Below, piece after piece: positions 1-10,465 of a DNA stretch of 64,000 nt (position 1 is its first letter; every line of letters begins with the position of its first letter). Source of the DNA: Boesenbergia rotunda (taxonomy: Eukaryota; Streptophyta; Magnoliopsida; Zingiberales; Zingiberaceae). The stretch covers positions 86,734 through 150,733 of the forward strand of contig JAGFNQ010006399.1 of NCBI GenBank assembly GCA_024364735.1. The letters run 5' to 3'. The position numbers and the translations under genes were made by a program. A model generated the notes under the pieces. It worked only from the letters and a program-made list of their open reading frames with translations. It did not search any database and was not told the DNA's origin.

Positions 1-884
1 ATAGCTTTTCTTTCTTTTCTTTCTTATCTGTAAATGCCTTGGCATTTTCTCGAGCACCTTGCGTGCTAAAATCCCTAAGTCTTGACTTTTGGGGATTTCT
101 TAAGGCCTTGGCCTTTTCTTTTCTTATCTTTATCTTCTCTTTTCTTTTCTCATAACTTTCTTAGCCCCTAATCTCACATAGGGTGCTTTAATCAAACTTA
201 TACAAGCATATAATGAACTAAGATCACATGCAAAAACTTAAACAAAAAGGAAATATCTCTTTTAAAAACTTTTAAGGAAATTCTTGCGGAAAAACCGCCT
301 CTTACTGCAGGTGAGCAGTACTTACATTGATATCTTGGACTTACAACCAAGATTGACGTCTAGGGCTCGGGAGAAACTTGAGATCTCGGAGAATTCTTCG
401 CGCCTACGCGTTCCTCTCGTCGCGGGGATCCCGAATATAGGAATATCTCTCGGAGGAGAACCTTGGCCGGCCCTCTTGGCCTTGGTGTTGGTGGCGTCGC
501 CCAAGAGAGGAGAAGGGAGGTTCTCGCGCGGCTAGGGTGAGGAAGAGAGAAAACCAAAAATCTAATTTCCTCTCTTAACTTATCTATTTATACTATCTTT
601 ATGAAAAGAATCGTAACTACTCTATAAATATATTTCTCTCCATTTTCGTTGTGCTTGATACCCTAGCCTAGCCGGTCGCGCTCGCGCCTGGTCTCCTGCT
701 GGTCGTGGGATCGAACCCCCTGCTGCCCTTAAACGTTTTTCTTTTTTTATATATACTAAACGGACTCGGAAAATTTCATAAAAATATTCTAAAAATCCCT
801 AAAAATATCTAGAATATTTCTAAACCATTTTTAAATAATTCTAAGGACTTTAAGAACTAAAAATGGGAATTTTGGGGCGTTACA
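1..884 (-). repeat. 3' LTR of the Tekay-like element (partial)
   Basis: Bases 1-884 repeat about 7012-7899 almost base for base, with roughly a dozen substitutions and a few 1-3 bp indels by eye. That implies a fairly recent insertion. The remaining 1.4 kb of this LTR lies left of the window. The small reading frames inside it (for example 284-535, with a counterpart at 7295-7549) are not genes. Confidence 0.9.
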
Positions 885-896
885 ATCCCCCATACC
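885..896 (-). other. Polypurine tract of the Tekay-like element
   Basis: On the minus strand GGTATGGGGGAT directly precedes the LTR start TGTAACGCC. This is the expected plus-strand priming site. Confidence 0.75.
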
Positions 897-919
897 TTAT
901 GAAAAGTTCGTCCTCGAAC

Positions 920-2184
920 TTAGAATAATTCTGGATATCTCTCTCTCATGCTGTCCTCACGTTCCCAAGTAGCCTCTTCATGCTTTTGATTCTGCCAGAT
1001 GACCTTCACTAGTGGCACTTCTTTGTTTCTTAATCTTTTAACTGCTTTGCCCACTATCTGTGTCGGTCTGCTCTCATAACTAAGATCTTCTTGGATCTGT
1101 ACTGACTGAGGCTGAATCACTTGGCTAGGGTCGTGAATACACTTCTTTAGCATAGAGACATGAAAGGTACTGTGGATAGCTGACATATCCTCTGGTAGGT
1201 CCAGCTCATATGCTACCTTACCAACCCTCTTTATGATCTTGTAGGGTCCTATGTAGCGAGGACTTAGCTTGCCCTTCTTGCCAAATCTCACCACTCCCTT
1301 CATGGGAGCGACCTTGAGAAATACTGAATCTCCAACTTGGAATTCAAGTGGCCTACGGCGTGTGTCAGCATAACTTTTCTGTCTACTCTGGGCAGTCTCA
1401 ATCCTCTGGCGGATCGTCTGGATAGCCTGAGCGGTCTCATCTATAAGCTCATTCTGGCTGCCTAGTCCTGACTCCATCTCTTTCTTCTCACCAGCTTCTT
1501 GCCAACATATGAGTGATCTGCATTTCCTGCCATACAATGCCTCATAAGGTGCCATCCTGATGGTGGCCTGATAGCTATTGTTGTAGGCAAACTCAGCTAA
1601 GCACAGAAATTTGCACCAACTGCCTTTAAAGTCCAACGCACAAGCTCTGAGCATGTCTTCTAAAATCTGATTTACTCTCTCTGTTTGTCCATCTGTCTGG
1701 GGATGGAAAGCTGTGCTGAACTGAAGTCTGGTGCCTAGGGCGTCCTGAACACACCTCCAAAAATGGGAGATGAACCGCCCATCTCTGTTAGAAACGATCG
1801 ACTTCGGAACTCCGTGAAGCCTGATTACTTCTTTCACGTACAGCTGTGCTAACTGCTCTACCGAATGCGATAACTTGATGGCTAGGAAGTGGGCAGACTT
1901 GGTCAATCTATCCACTATCACCCATATTGCATCGTGTCCATGGGTGGTCCTTGGGAGGCCTGTGATAAAATCCATGGATATTTCTTCCCATTTCCACTCT
2001 GGAATGGGAAGTGGCTGTAGAACTCCTCCTGGTCTCTGGTGCTCTGCTTTGACTCTCTGGCAGGTCAAGCAGGTACTGATATATCTAGCCACGTCTCGCT
2101 TGAGTCCAGACCACCAGAATCTTTTCTTTAAATCTTGATACATCTTGGTAGAACCAGGATGCATAGAGTATGGGGTACTGTGGG
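920..2184 (-). pseudogene. Integrase with C-terminal chromodomain (gypsy pol 3' part)
   Basis: Integrase joins element cDNA to nuclear DNA. Counting from Met at 2164, the zinc-finger cysteines are in CLTCQ (residues 32-35), the catalytic core has D65 in MDFITGLP and E162 in DGQTERVN, and a chromodomain-like tail occupies about residues 362-414. The middle catalytic position reads SNRDG (N126), where the family has S-D-R-D; AAC for GAC is a single G-to-A change. The apparent start is an artefact: the true frame begins in the RNase H part and is displaced by one extra base near 2185-2187, inside the HHCC finger. The enzyme is therefore both uncoupled from pol and missing a catalytic Asp. Confidence 0.9.
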
Positions 2185-3128
2185 CCCTCTTCTAGAATAT
2201 TCTTCCTTAGTTCCTCACCATTGGGGACGCAAAGGCGGTCTCCAAGATAGAGGATGCCACTATCTGATACTTGAAACTCTGAATTTTTTGCCTCTTGGAT
2301 CCCCTGCTTGATCTTCTGGATTTCTGGGTCTTGACTTTGCTTTCTTTGTATATCCACAAGCAGGGTTGGCTCTAGAGTCAATGCAGAAAGTTGCCCAATT
2401 ATTACCTCGACTCCAAAATCCTTTATTTCTTTCTGAAGTGGTAGAGACAGTGATGATAGGGACATTAGTGCTGCGCAGGATTTCCTGCTCAGTGCATCGG
2501 CCACTTTATTAGCTTTACCTGGGTGGTAGAGGATTTCACAGTCATAATCTTTGACCAACTCTAGCCACCTGCGCTGCCTCATATTTAGATCCTTCTGAGT
2601 GAAGAAGTACTTCAAACTCTGATGGTCTGTGAAGATTCTGCACTGCACTCCATACAGGTAGTGTCTCCAGAGCTTCAGTGCGAAAACCACAGCTGCTAGC
2701 TCAAGGTCGTGGGTAGGGTAATTCTTCTCATAGTCCTTGAGCGGTCTGGAGGCGTATGCTATTACCTTACCATCTTGCATGAGGACAGCTCCAAGGCCCA
2801 TCTTGGATGCATCACTGTAGATGTCGAAGGCCTTGTCACTCTCTGGAACAGTCAAGATGGGAGCACTGGTCAGTCTCTTCTTCAGCTCTAGAAAACTGTG
2901 CTCGCATTTATCTGACCATTCAAACTTCTTGTTCTTTCTGGTCAAGGCTGTGAGTGGAGAGGCTATCCTGGAAAAGTCCTCCACAAATTTTCTGTAATAT
3001 CCTGCCAGGCCTAAGAAGCTTCTGATCTCACTGGCATTCTTGGGTCTACACCAGTTGCTGACTGCTTCTATCTTGGCTGGATCAACTTGAATGCCTTCTT
3101 TGGATACAATGTGACCTAGGAAGGTCAC
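2185..3128 (-). pseudogene. RT thumb/connection and RNase H (gypsy pol)
   Basis: This continues the pol frame after the in-frame stop at 3129-3131. From Met at 3128 it holds the RT C-terminal FLGHIVSKEGI segment, FLGLAGYYRKFV, then RNase H with D106 (YSDAS), E143 (DLELAAVVF), D168 (FTDHQSL) and D211 (KVADALSRK). All four acidic RNase H residues are present. The frame runs into the integrase linker and is lost at the 1-bp insertion near 2185-2187, after which about 34 unrelated residues are read. RNase H degrades the RNA strand during reverse transcription in the particle. Confidence 0.9.
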
Positions 3129-4110
3129 CTAATCTAGCCAAAACTCACACTTTGAGAATTTTGCATAGAGCTTCTCCTGCTGAAGGATCTGCAGCACTAT
3201 CCTCAAGTGTGTAGCATGGTCCTCTGGAGTCTGTGAGTATATGAGAATATCATCAATAAATACAATGACGAATTTATCGAGATACTCCCTGAAGATGTGG
3301 TTCATCAGCTCCATGAAGACTGCTGGAGCATTGGTTACTCCAAAAGGCATTACTACAAATTCGTAGTGGTCGTATCTTGTCCTGAAGGCCGTCCTGGGAA
3401 TGTCACTTTCTTTAACCTTCAGCTGATGATACCCAGAACGCAGATCTATCTTCGAGAACACTGTAGCCCCTTTGAGTTGATCAAATAAATCATCTATTCT
3501 AGGAAGGGGGTACTTGTTCTTGATGGTTACCTTGTTCAGAGCTCTGTAGTCTATGCACAGACGCATAGACCCATCCTTCTTCTTGACGAAAAGTACAGGA
3601 GCTCCCCAGGGTGAATGACTCGGGCGAATGAAGCCCTTGTCTAGTAGCTCCTGGAGTTGCTCTTGTAATTCCTTCAGTTCTGCTGGTGCCATGCGATAAG
3701 GTGCCTTCGAAATTGGGTTGGTTCCTGGGGCCAACTCAATTTCAAACTCAATTTCCCGATTGGGAGGGAGTCCTGGTAACTCTTCAGGAAACACCTCAGG
3801 ATAGTCACAGACTACCCTCACTTCTTCTCTCTTCAATCCTTCTCCTTGACTTGCATCCACTATATGAGCTAGAAAACCAGAGCACCCCTTCTCTAACATT
3901 CTCTGAGCTTGTAAGGTAGATAGGAACCTATTTATCTTTCTCCTTGGGTCTCCAATAAACTCAAATGAAGGTTCTGCTTCTGGGGTGAACTTGACTTTTC
4001 TCTTGCGGCAGTCTATAGAAGCATTATACTTGCTCAAGGAGTCCATTCCTAAAATGACATCGTAATCCTTCATCTCAAGGACTACCAAGTCACTGTAGAG
4101 CTCTCAGTTG
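3129..4110 (-). pseudogene. Protease C-terminus and reverse transcriptase (gypsy pol)
   Basis: The first 34 residues after Met at 4088 (DYDVILGMDSL, CRKRKVKF) are the end of the aspartic protease; the segment with the catalytic Asp lies upstream and is not recognisable. RT follows: LDKGFIRPSHSPWGAPV, D215 in SKIDLRSGYHQL, MPFGVTNAPAVF, and the catalytic FIDD box at residues 277-280. The RT active-site residues are intact. The frame ends at a TAG (3129-3131) between WLD and VTFLGH, well inside the domain. A C-to-T change from CAG would explain it. A TGA closes the frame upstream of 4110. Confidence 0.9.
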
Positions 4111-5297
4111 GAAATCTAGATTGATACTGTCCTTAGCCTCTCAGTAGAGGCCATTACTTCCCCTGACGGTAAGGTTGTTAAGAACTTCATCGTTCAACCT
4201 TTCTGGTGGCCTTTATACTGTTTAAGTAGCGCTCAGTGATCAAAGCACTACTTATTAGTTCCTCGGAGGTTTGCAGCCTCTTAACACCGCTAGCCCCCCT
4301 TTAACGCTATCTCAGGCCTTAACATCTTGAGCATTAGCCTAACTATCTCTTTTTCTGTGCTAACTAGCTCTGGGCACAGATGAGCTAACCGCTTAAACAT
4401 CTTCACTGCTTCATCCACGGATAGTTCTCCTTGTCTGAACTCCGTGAATTCATCGTAATGCTTGTTGGTTACTTGCATGTGAAAGTATTCTTCGAAGAAC
4501 TCAGTCTCGAAGTCGGCCCATGTCATCTGGCTGACATTTCTCTTGGCCTTGACTCCCTTCCACTATATTCTAGCATCTCCCGTAAGGCAGAAAGATGCAC
4601 ACTTTATCTTCTCTACCTCATGCCAGTCCAGTAGCCCTACTATTCTTTCCAACGTTTTGAACCATGCTTAAGCATCCCATGGTTTGCTTGTGCCTGGGAA
4701 GTTCCCTGGCTTCAGTTTCTTCTACTGAATGAGGTACGCTTCTTGCCTTACCCTCCCGAGCCACCACCTCTAAGAGATTTGGTGGTGGTACTGACTCTGT
4801 TATCTCTTGCCCTCTAGGAACTTGCTCCTAGTTTTGGGCCTTTCTAGGGCGTCCTCAAATGTATAACTTAACGCTTAACGGTAATGTTCTCAAACTTGCT
4901 TTAGGATACAACAATACCTTAGTCTTGTTTCTCATCTCATTTCTTAGTCCTATAGCTCGTTCTTGGGCTTAGTAAGACCTTGGTCTTACTCAGAACTTTT
5001 ATCGGACACCTTACATGCCGAAATCCTCCAAACCTTGTGTTTGGGCAAATCAAGACCTTGGTCTTGCTATACTAAGATCACAACATGAAGGACGTCCTCC
5101 ACTCCTGCTGTGGGTGGTGTAGGGGGCACTAGGTGCTGATTTGCCATCAGTGTGGCGATGGTCTTCTGTTGCTCTGAAATCTGAGCTTGTATGTGAGCAA
5201 TGACTGCCATCAGGTTTGGCTGTTCTGTGCCAGGCTCATTGTTATCTTGAACTGGAGTTCTGTTCCTTGCATTAGGAGCTCGGCCTCTTCTTGCCAT
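4111..5297 (-). pseudogene. gag remnant, internally deleted (gypsy)
   Basis: Gag is the nucleocapsid/capsid precursor. The N-terminus is visible from Met at 5297 (MARRGRAPNARNR, about 70 residues), and a retrotransposon-gag capsid segment lies at 4526-4290 (MTWADFETEFFEEYF, FRQGELSVDEAVKMF). Between and after them the frame is broken many times. Only about 200 bp separate the capsid segment from the protease tail, with no CCHC knuckle or protease active site visible, so a deletion has removed them. Short reading frames on the plus strand here are shadows. Confidence 0.75.
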
Positions 5298-5580
5298 CTT
5301 GATAATGCATAAGGGAACAAGAAATCACTACTACCTCTCTAGGTATAAACTTGTCTTCTTACTTAGTAACCTAATATCCATTCAAGGGATTAAACATGAT
5401 TCCGTGATACTAAGGTATTAAACATGCTTCCTTGTTCTATGCACATGTGAGTAAGTACTTAAGCATTTCTCTATACTGCAATTAAATAAAGGAGCAATAG
5501 AAAAACTGAAACTTAAAGCTTTCTTACTTGAAAACGGCAAGGTTGATGCTGATGTGTGTGTGATGCTGGAGAATGGGAAC

Positions 5581-5593
5581 TGCTCTGATACCA
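5581..5593 (-). other. Primer-binding site, iMet-tRNA type (gypsy)
   Basis: On the minus strand TGGTATCAGAGCA follows the 5' LTR end after a 2-base spacer. It matches the usual plant iMet primer site. Confidence 0.85.
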
Positions 5594-5595
5594 CC

Positions 5596-7899
5596 TATAG
5601 CGACCCGCCTTCTCCTGCCTTAGACGGATCGTTACTTTTGTCTACTTGTCGACTCTAATGCACGACTAAAAATGCGGAAATCTTTTTTTTTCTTTTTAAT
5701 CTATTTAAGAATGATATTCTAACTTAAATAGTCATGCATGATACCATGTCACACTTTCTTTCTCAAAAACTCGTAAGAAAATACTTATTGAAACTTGCCT
5801 CGCCCAACTCAGCTTACGGGTATCAGTCGACTGATACTGTACCAGTCGACTGATAAGCCTGAAACCTGTTTTTCAGATTCGAAGCCTTGTTTCAAAACTC
5901 CACCAAACCTATACTTTCGAGCCATATAAAATTCATGACACCATTTCTATACTCTATACCAGTTTTCTAAACAATTTAGCCCATCAAAACGAATCCATAA
6001 ACTTGAAATTAGGACTTTTGCGGAATTTAGCAAGTTATGAAAAATCTACATAGACTTTAAGCTAGAGTTTGTACCAAACTTAACTTCTAACCATTGAAAC
6101 TCATTACACAAAATTCTGAAACATCCCTAAGGCATTATCAAATGAGAAAGCAACTTTTCTAAACATACTTAAGCAATGAAAACTGGATTCAAAGGGAAAA
6201 TTAATACTATCTTGGCACATGCATCTATTTCTCTAACAAAGTATCAATATTTCAAACTACTCACACTTCTACTCATCCAATGCAATCATAAGGATATGTA
6301 TGCTAAATGAAATGTCATGGAATCTTTACTCTAAGAAATTGAGCATGTAGTATTATCCAAGCTTAAATGTTCGCTAAACTCCATAAAGCAAGAACTTGAA
6401 ATTGAATAAACTAAAACATTGTAGTTCAAATAACTAAATTGTCTCGTCTCAAGGATCTCTCCAAAATCAGCCACCACACACACTTTACTCAGCACCGCCT
6501 CATCGCCTTCCTTCAGAATTGCTTGCCTTTACCTTTATCTGCAGTAAGAGGAAATGCAACTAGTAAGCAAAAAGCTTAGTAAGTACTATCTAGCTCACAA
6601 AATCTCGAAATGTGCAAACATGCTTCTTGAACAATATGAAAATCATATGAGATACTTATATGCTTGAAAGAAAACTAAGAACATGTATAACTCAAAGCAT
6701 GCATACTCAAGCATTAATAAATCTCAATTTACTTTTCTTGGCTCAACTTGAAACTTTAGCTATCCTTTAACTTTTTGAAAACTCTTTAAACTTTAGAAAC
6801 TTTGCTAAAGCATATACTTGAAAATAATAATCACTTGGATCCACTGAAGACGTAAGTACCATCTCATGCGCGTTCCCTAAAAGGTTGGGGTAGCGAGCCA
6901 CCAATCCTAATAGAGCAGACCTTGGTCTACCAGGGCCAAGACCTTGGAATTGGACACCTGGATTTCTTTAACGACGCCCTTGGACGCCGGGTACTGGCCT
7001 TAGAAAATAAAATAGCTTTTCTTTCTTTTCTTTCTTATCTGTAAATGCCTTGGCATTTTCTCGAGCACCTTGCGTGCTAAAATCCCTAAGTCTTGACTTT
7101 TGGGGATTTCTTAAGGCCTTGGCCTTTTCTTTTCTTATCTTTATCTTCTCTTTTCTTTTCTCATAACTTTCTTAGCCCCTAATCTCACATAGGGTGCTTT
7201 ATCAAACTTATACAAGCATATAATGAACTAAGATCACATGCAAAAACTTAAACAAAAAGGAAATATCTCTTTTAAAAACTTTTAAGGGAAATTCTTGCGG
7301 AAAAACCGCCTCTTACTGCAAGTGAGCAGTACTTACATTGATATCTTGGACTTACTACCAAGATTGACATCTAGGGCTCGGGAGAAATTTGAGATCTCGG
7401 AGAATTCTTCGCGCCTACGCGTTCCTCTCGTCGCGGGGATCCCGAATATAGGAATATCTCTCGGAGGAGAACCTTGGCCGGCCCCCTTGGCCTTGGTGTT
7501 GGTTGGCGTCGCCCAAGAGAGGAGAAGGGAGGCTGTCTCGCGCGGCTAGGGTGAGGAAGAGAGAAAACCAAAAATCTAATTTCCTCTCTTAACTTATCTA
7601 TTTATACTATCTTTATGAAAAGAATCGTAACTACTCTATAAATATATTTCTCTCCAATTTTCATTGTGCTTGATACCCTAGCCTAGCCGGTCGCGCTCGC
7701 GCCTGGTCTCCTGCTGGTCGCGGGATCGAACCCCCTGCTGCCCTTAATCGTTTTTCTTTTTTTAAATATACTAAACGGACTCGGAAAATTTCATAAAAAT
7801 ATTCTAAAAATCCCTAAAAATATCTAGAATATTTCTAAACCATTTTTAAATAATTCTAAGGACTTTAAGAACTAAAAATGGGAATTTTGGGGCGTTACA
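5596..7899 (-). repeat. 5' LTR of the Tekay-like element
   Basis: The LTR runs from TGTAACGCCCC (7899) to GGGTCGCTATA (5596); the usual terminal CA has become TA. It is about 2.3 kb. It carries the perfect 16-bp palindrome TATCAGTCGACTGATA at 5821-5836 and a second CAGTCGACTGATA at 5843-5855. The sequence right of 7899 is the broken copia gag. Confidence 0.88.
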
Positions 7900-8708
7900 G
7901 ATGGGGCATCGGATGCCTTCTTCTTTAAGGACTCAAGATAAACCTTGTAGTTTCTTCGCCAGTGACCCTCCTTGCCACAGTGATGGCAAGTGCCTTTTGG
8001 GGTCTTTTCAGTCTTCTTGGCCTTTTTCTTCTTTCCCTTATTCTGTTCTTTGGCCTTCCTCTTAGAGCCTTTCTTCGAGGAACCAACTAACAGTACCGTC
8101 TTCTGATCCTGCTTCACAGAAGGCTCTACAGTCTTCAGCAGGTTGAGCAACTCAGGAATGGTAGTCTCCAGCTTGTTCATCCGATAGTTCATCACAAATT
8201 GTGAATAACTTTTGGGCAAACAATGCAGAATTAAGTCAATACTTAGTTCGTGATCCATTGCAAATCTGAGTGTGCTTAGTCGCTCAATGTATCCCAACAT
8301 CTTCAACACAAACTGTGAGACAGAAGTGCCTTCCTGCATCTTAGAGGTGAAGAGGAGTCTGGAGACCTCGAACCTTTCGGATCTCGCCTGCTCGTCAAAC
8401 AGCTCATGAAGATGGAAGATGATGGTATAAGCATCCATATGCTCATGCTGCTTTTGCAGCTCAGGTACCATAGCGACTAGCATGATGCAACTCGCAAGTT
8501 CAAAATCGGTCACATGTTTCTGATAGGCCACTAATAGGTCTGGAGTTGCATTTTCGGGAGGACGGTTGGGAAGTTGATCTTCAAGGACATAAGCAAGCTT
8601 TTCTGCCTTGAGAACTATCCTCAGGTTTCGAAGCCAGTCCATGAAGTTTGGCCCAGTCAGCTTATTGGTGTCCAAAATGGAACGCAAATTCAGAGAAGAC
8701 ATGATCAA
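7900..8708 (-). pseudogene. copia gag, truncated by the gypsy insertion
   Basis: From Met at 8708 the protein begins MIMSSLNLRSILDTNKLTG, the copia Gag N-terminus, followed by a UBN2-like capsid region, a Lys-rich stretch (about residues 205-235) and one zinc knuckle CHHCGKEGHWRRNY. The knuckle should end in Cys; the codon at 7947-7949 encodes Tyr, so metal binding is probably lost (TGC to TAC, G-to-A). The frame runs into the gypsy LTR and stops after eight foreign residues, ending at 7872. The other copia genes are not in the window. Confidence 0.88.
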
Positions 8709-9844
8709 GTGATTATCCTAGAAATACAAATTGAGCTTATCTGAGAAGAATGATAAAGAATGCATCAACATACATTAATTAAATCATATTTATTTTTCGA
8801 ATTGAATAACCCTTTTCATCAATTCGGGAGATCGTAGGAACATCTCCAAATAGGTTGATATCCAACCATAGATAAGAACAACCATGGCTGTGGCCATCAA
8901 GTTATTCTTAGCTATGAAGGTAGGTAATTATACCGATTACATATTACATATATGTAACTATCACTTTATGCTATCAACTAATTGAATGTTTGCATAAATC
9001 ATTGGGTTGTTAACTCATTAACAAGTATGCAACAATATACATAGCACCCAACTGCACCTCTCTTTACATCGACCTTGGCTGTGGCACAACAAATCGATGC
9101 TCCAAGCTTAAGGCTGACCCATTAATCAAGAAATAGTTTTAATATGGTTGGAGCTCATTCAACCGTTTAGTCAGGCTTGGATGTGTCCAACAACCAAAAC
9201 TAAGGATTGACCTCTGACTCCAACTATATTAATCATAAACTAATTCCATGGTTTGAACATGTTGAGGTTCAAGCCGGGCATGGATGTGTCCATCAACCCA
9301 AATGAGAAACAAAACTCCTGTTCTGACCATATTAATGGAAGGTGTTGGCCTTAATATTTTGTAAGGGGTTTTGGGTCTCATCCTTTTCTTTCTAAGCACA
9401 TTCATGACATATAATTATGTCATGTACTAACGATTTCCTTAATAAAGTATGTATGTGACTTAATTTATCAAGTCTCATTAATTGAATTAGGAACTGGATT
9501 TCCTTATTCCAATTTCATACTTTATTCAAGGAATTGTTTTGGGAAACAATTTCCTAAATTGTCATAATCAATTTCGGAAATAATATGTTTAAGACTTTGA
9601 TTTCTCTAAATCAAATCTTATTAAATTAAGAGACAGATTCCCTTAATTCAACCACATATTATTTTCATAAAAATCTTATTTAATGAAATAAAATCTATAG
9701 GAAATAATTTTTCTAATTAATTTTGGAGACAACAATATGTAAGAAATCAAATAAGGAAATTATCGTTTGAGAATCACCTCAAAATTTCCCAAGATTTGAT
9801 CACATATTTTATTTATGGACTAATTAATTACAACAAATTATTTT
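8709..9844 (-). other. copia 5' leader, no gene seen
   Basis: A/T-rich untranslated leader between gag and the hairpin cluster. I see no open frame of note. A phrase like 'ggatgtgtcca' recurs near 9180 and 9264, suggesting old internal duplication. Confidence 0.5.
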
Positions 9845-10025
9845 CTTTGGGTGGCTCCCCGAGGCTCAGATACCCAAAGAAAAGAAATTTGTCGTAAATC
9901 TAATTTGGCCCGCTCCCCGAGGCGTAGCCAAATTAAACTTGACAATTCTTATTCAAAATAAGAAATTAAATTACAACAACTAACTTTAATTTGGGTGGCT
10001 CCCCGAGGCACTCCCCAAAGTAAAG
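9845..10025 (-). other. Three consecutive stem-loops with the same apex in the copia leader
   Basis: In the element's RNA sense (minus) each hairpin has apex CTCGGGGAG, able to form a CTC/GAG mini-stem with a GGG loop. Hairpin 1 (9845-9879) has an 8-bp perfect outer stem CTTTGGGT/ACCCAAAG. Hairpin 2 (9901-9935) has a 9-bp perfect stem TAATTTGGC/GCCAAATTA. Hairpin 3 (9984-10025) has a 12-position stem with one mismatch. The outer stems differ in sequence but all close around the same motif, which suggests selection on structure. A Gag-binding, dimerisation or translation role is inference. Confidence 0.6.
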
Positions 10026-10194
10026 AATTTTGTTAATAATTTAAAACTAATTCGAATTTAATTGTCAATTAATGATCCATAAATTTGTCTAGACTTTCTT
10101 GAAAGAAAGTGCCCAAAATTGCGAGCTTTCCATAATAGGTTTTCAGAATAATTATAAGTTTCTGGTACAAAGAAAATATACATATTTCTAAAAT

Positions 10195-10400
10195 TGGAAA
10201 ATTTTTAAAATAGGAAATTTCCAAAATTAGAAAGTTTCCAAAAATGGGAAGTTTTCACAATTATCATAAAATTTCAGAAACTAGGATATTTCAAAAGTTT
10301 ACGAAATTTCATGAGGATTTCCAAACTTTGAAATTCCTAAATCTAAAATTTATCATAATTGGAAAGTTTCCATAATTGAAAAATTTTCCAAAATTGAGAT
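10195..10400. repeat. Cluster of GGAAATTTCC-like palindromes in the copia leader
   Basis: GGAAATTTCC near 10211 is a perfect palindrome and is followed by several close variants (GAAAGTTTCC, GGAAAGTTTCC, GAAAAATTTTCC) over about 200 bp, in A/T-rich DNA next to the PBS. Confidence 0.5.
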
Positions 10401-10450
10401 CATGACAAAGTTTTCCGTAAAACAATTATATGATTATGTCGAACACTAAC

Positions 10451-10465
10451 CGGCTCTGATACCAC
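10451..10465 (-). other. Primer-binding site, iMet type (copia)
   Basis: Minus strand GTGGTATCAGAGCCG follows directly after LTR end CCCAACA. Confidence 0.85.

Larger units (their letters stand above)
1..7899 (-). mobile_element. Tekay-like Ty3/gypsy (chromovirus) element, 3' end outside window
   Basis: Read on the minus strand the order is 5' LTR (7899 to 5596), PBS, gag remnant, protease tail, RT, RNase H, integrase with chromodomain, polypurine tract, 3' LTR (884 to beyond base 1). The domain order and C-terminal chromodomain identify a Ty3/gypsy chromovirus; the LTR start TGTAACGCCCC and the iMet-type PBS fit Tekay. It is inserted in the gag of a copia element. Only one flank is visible, so the target duplication cannot be tested (candidate GATGG at 7900-7904). 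All genes are broken, so the copy is non-autonomous. Confidence 0.9.

Noticed and set aside
5821..5855. SalI-containing palindromes as cloning artefacts
   Set aside because: They are embedded in different natural contexts, with variants, in several LTRs; a vector scar would be uniform.
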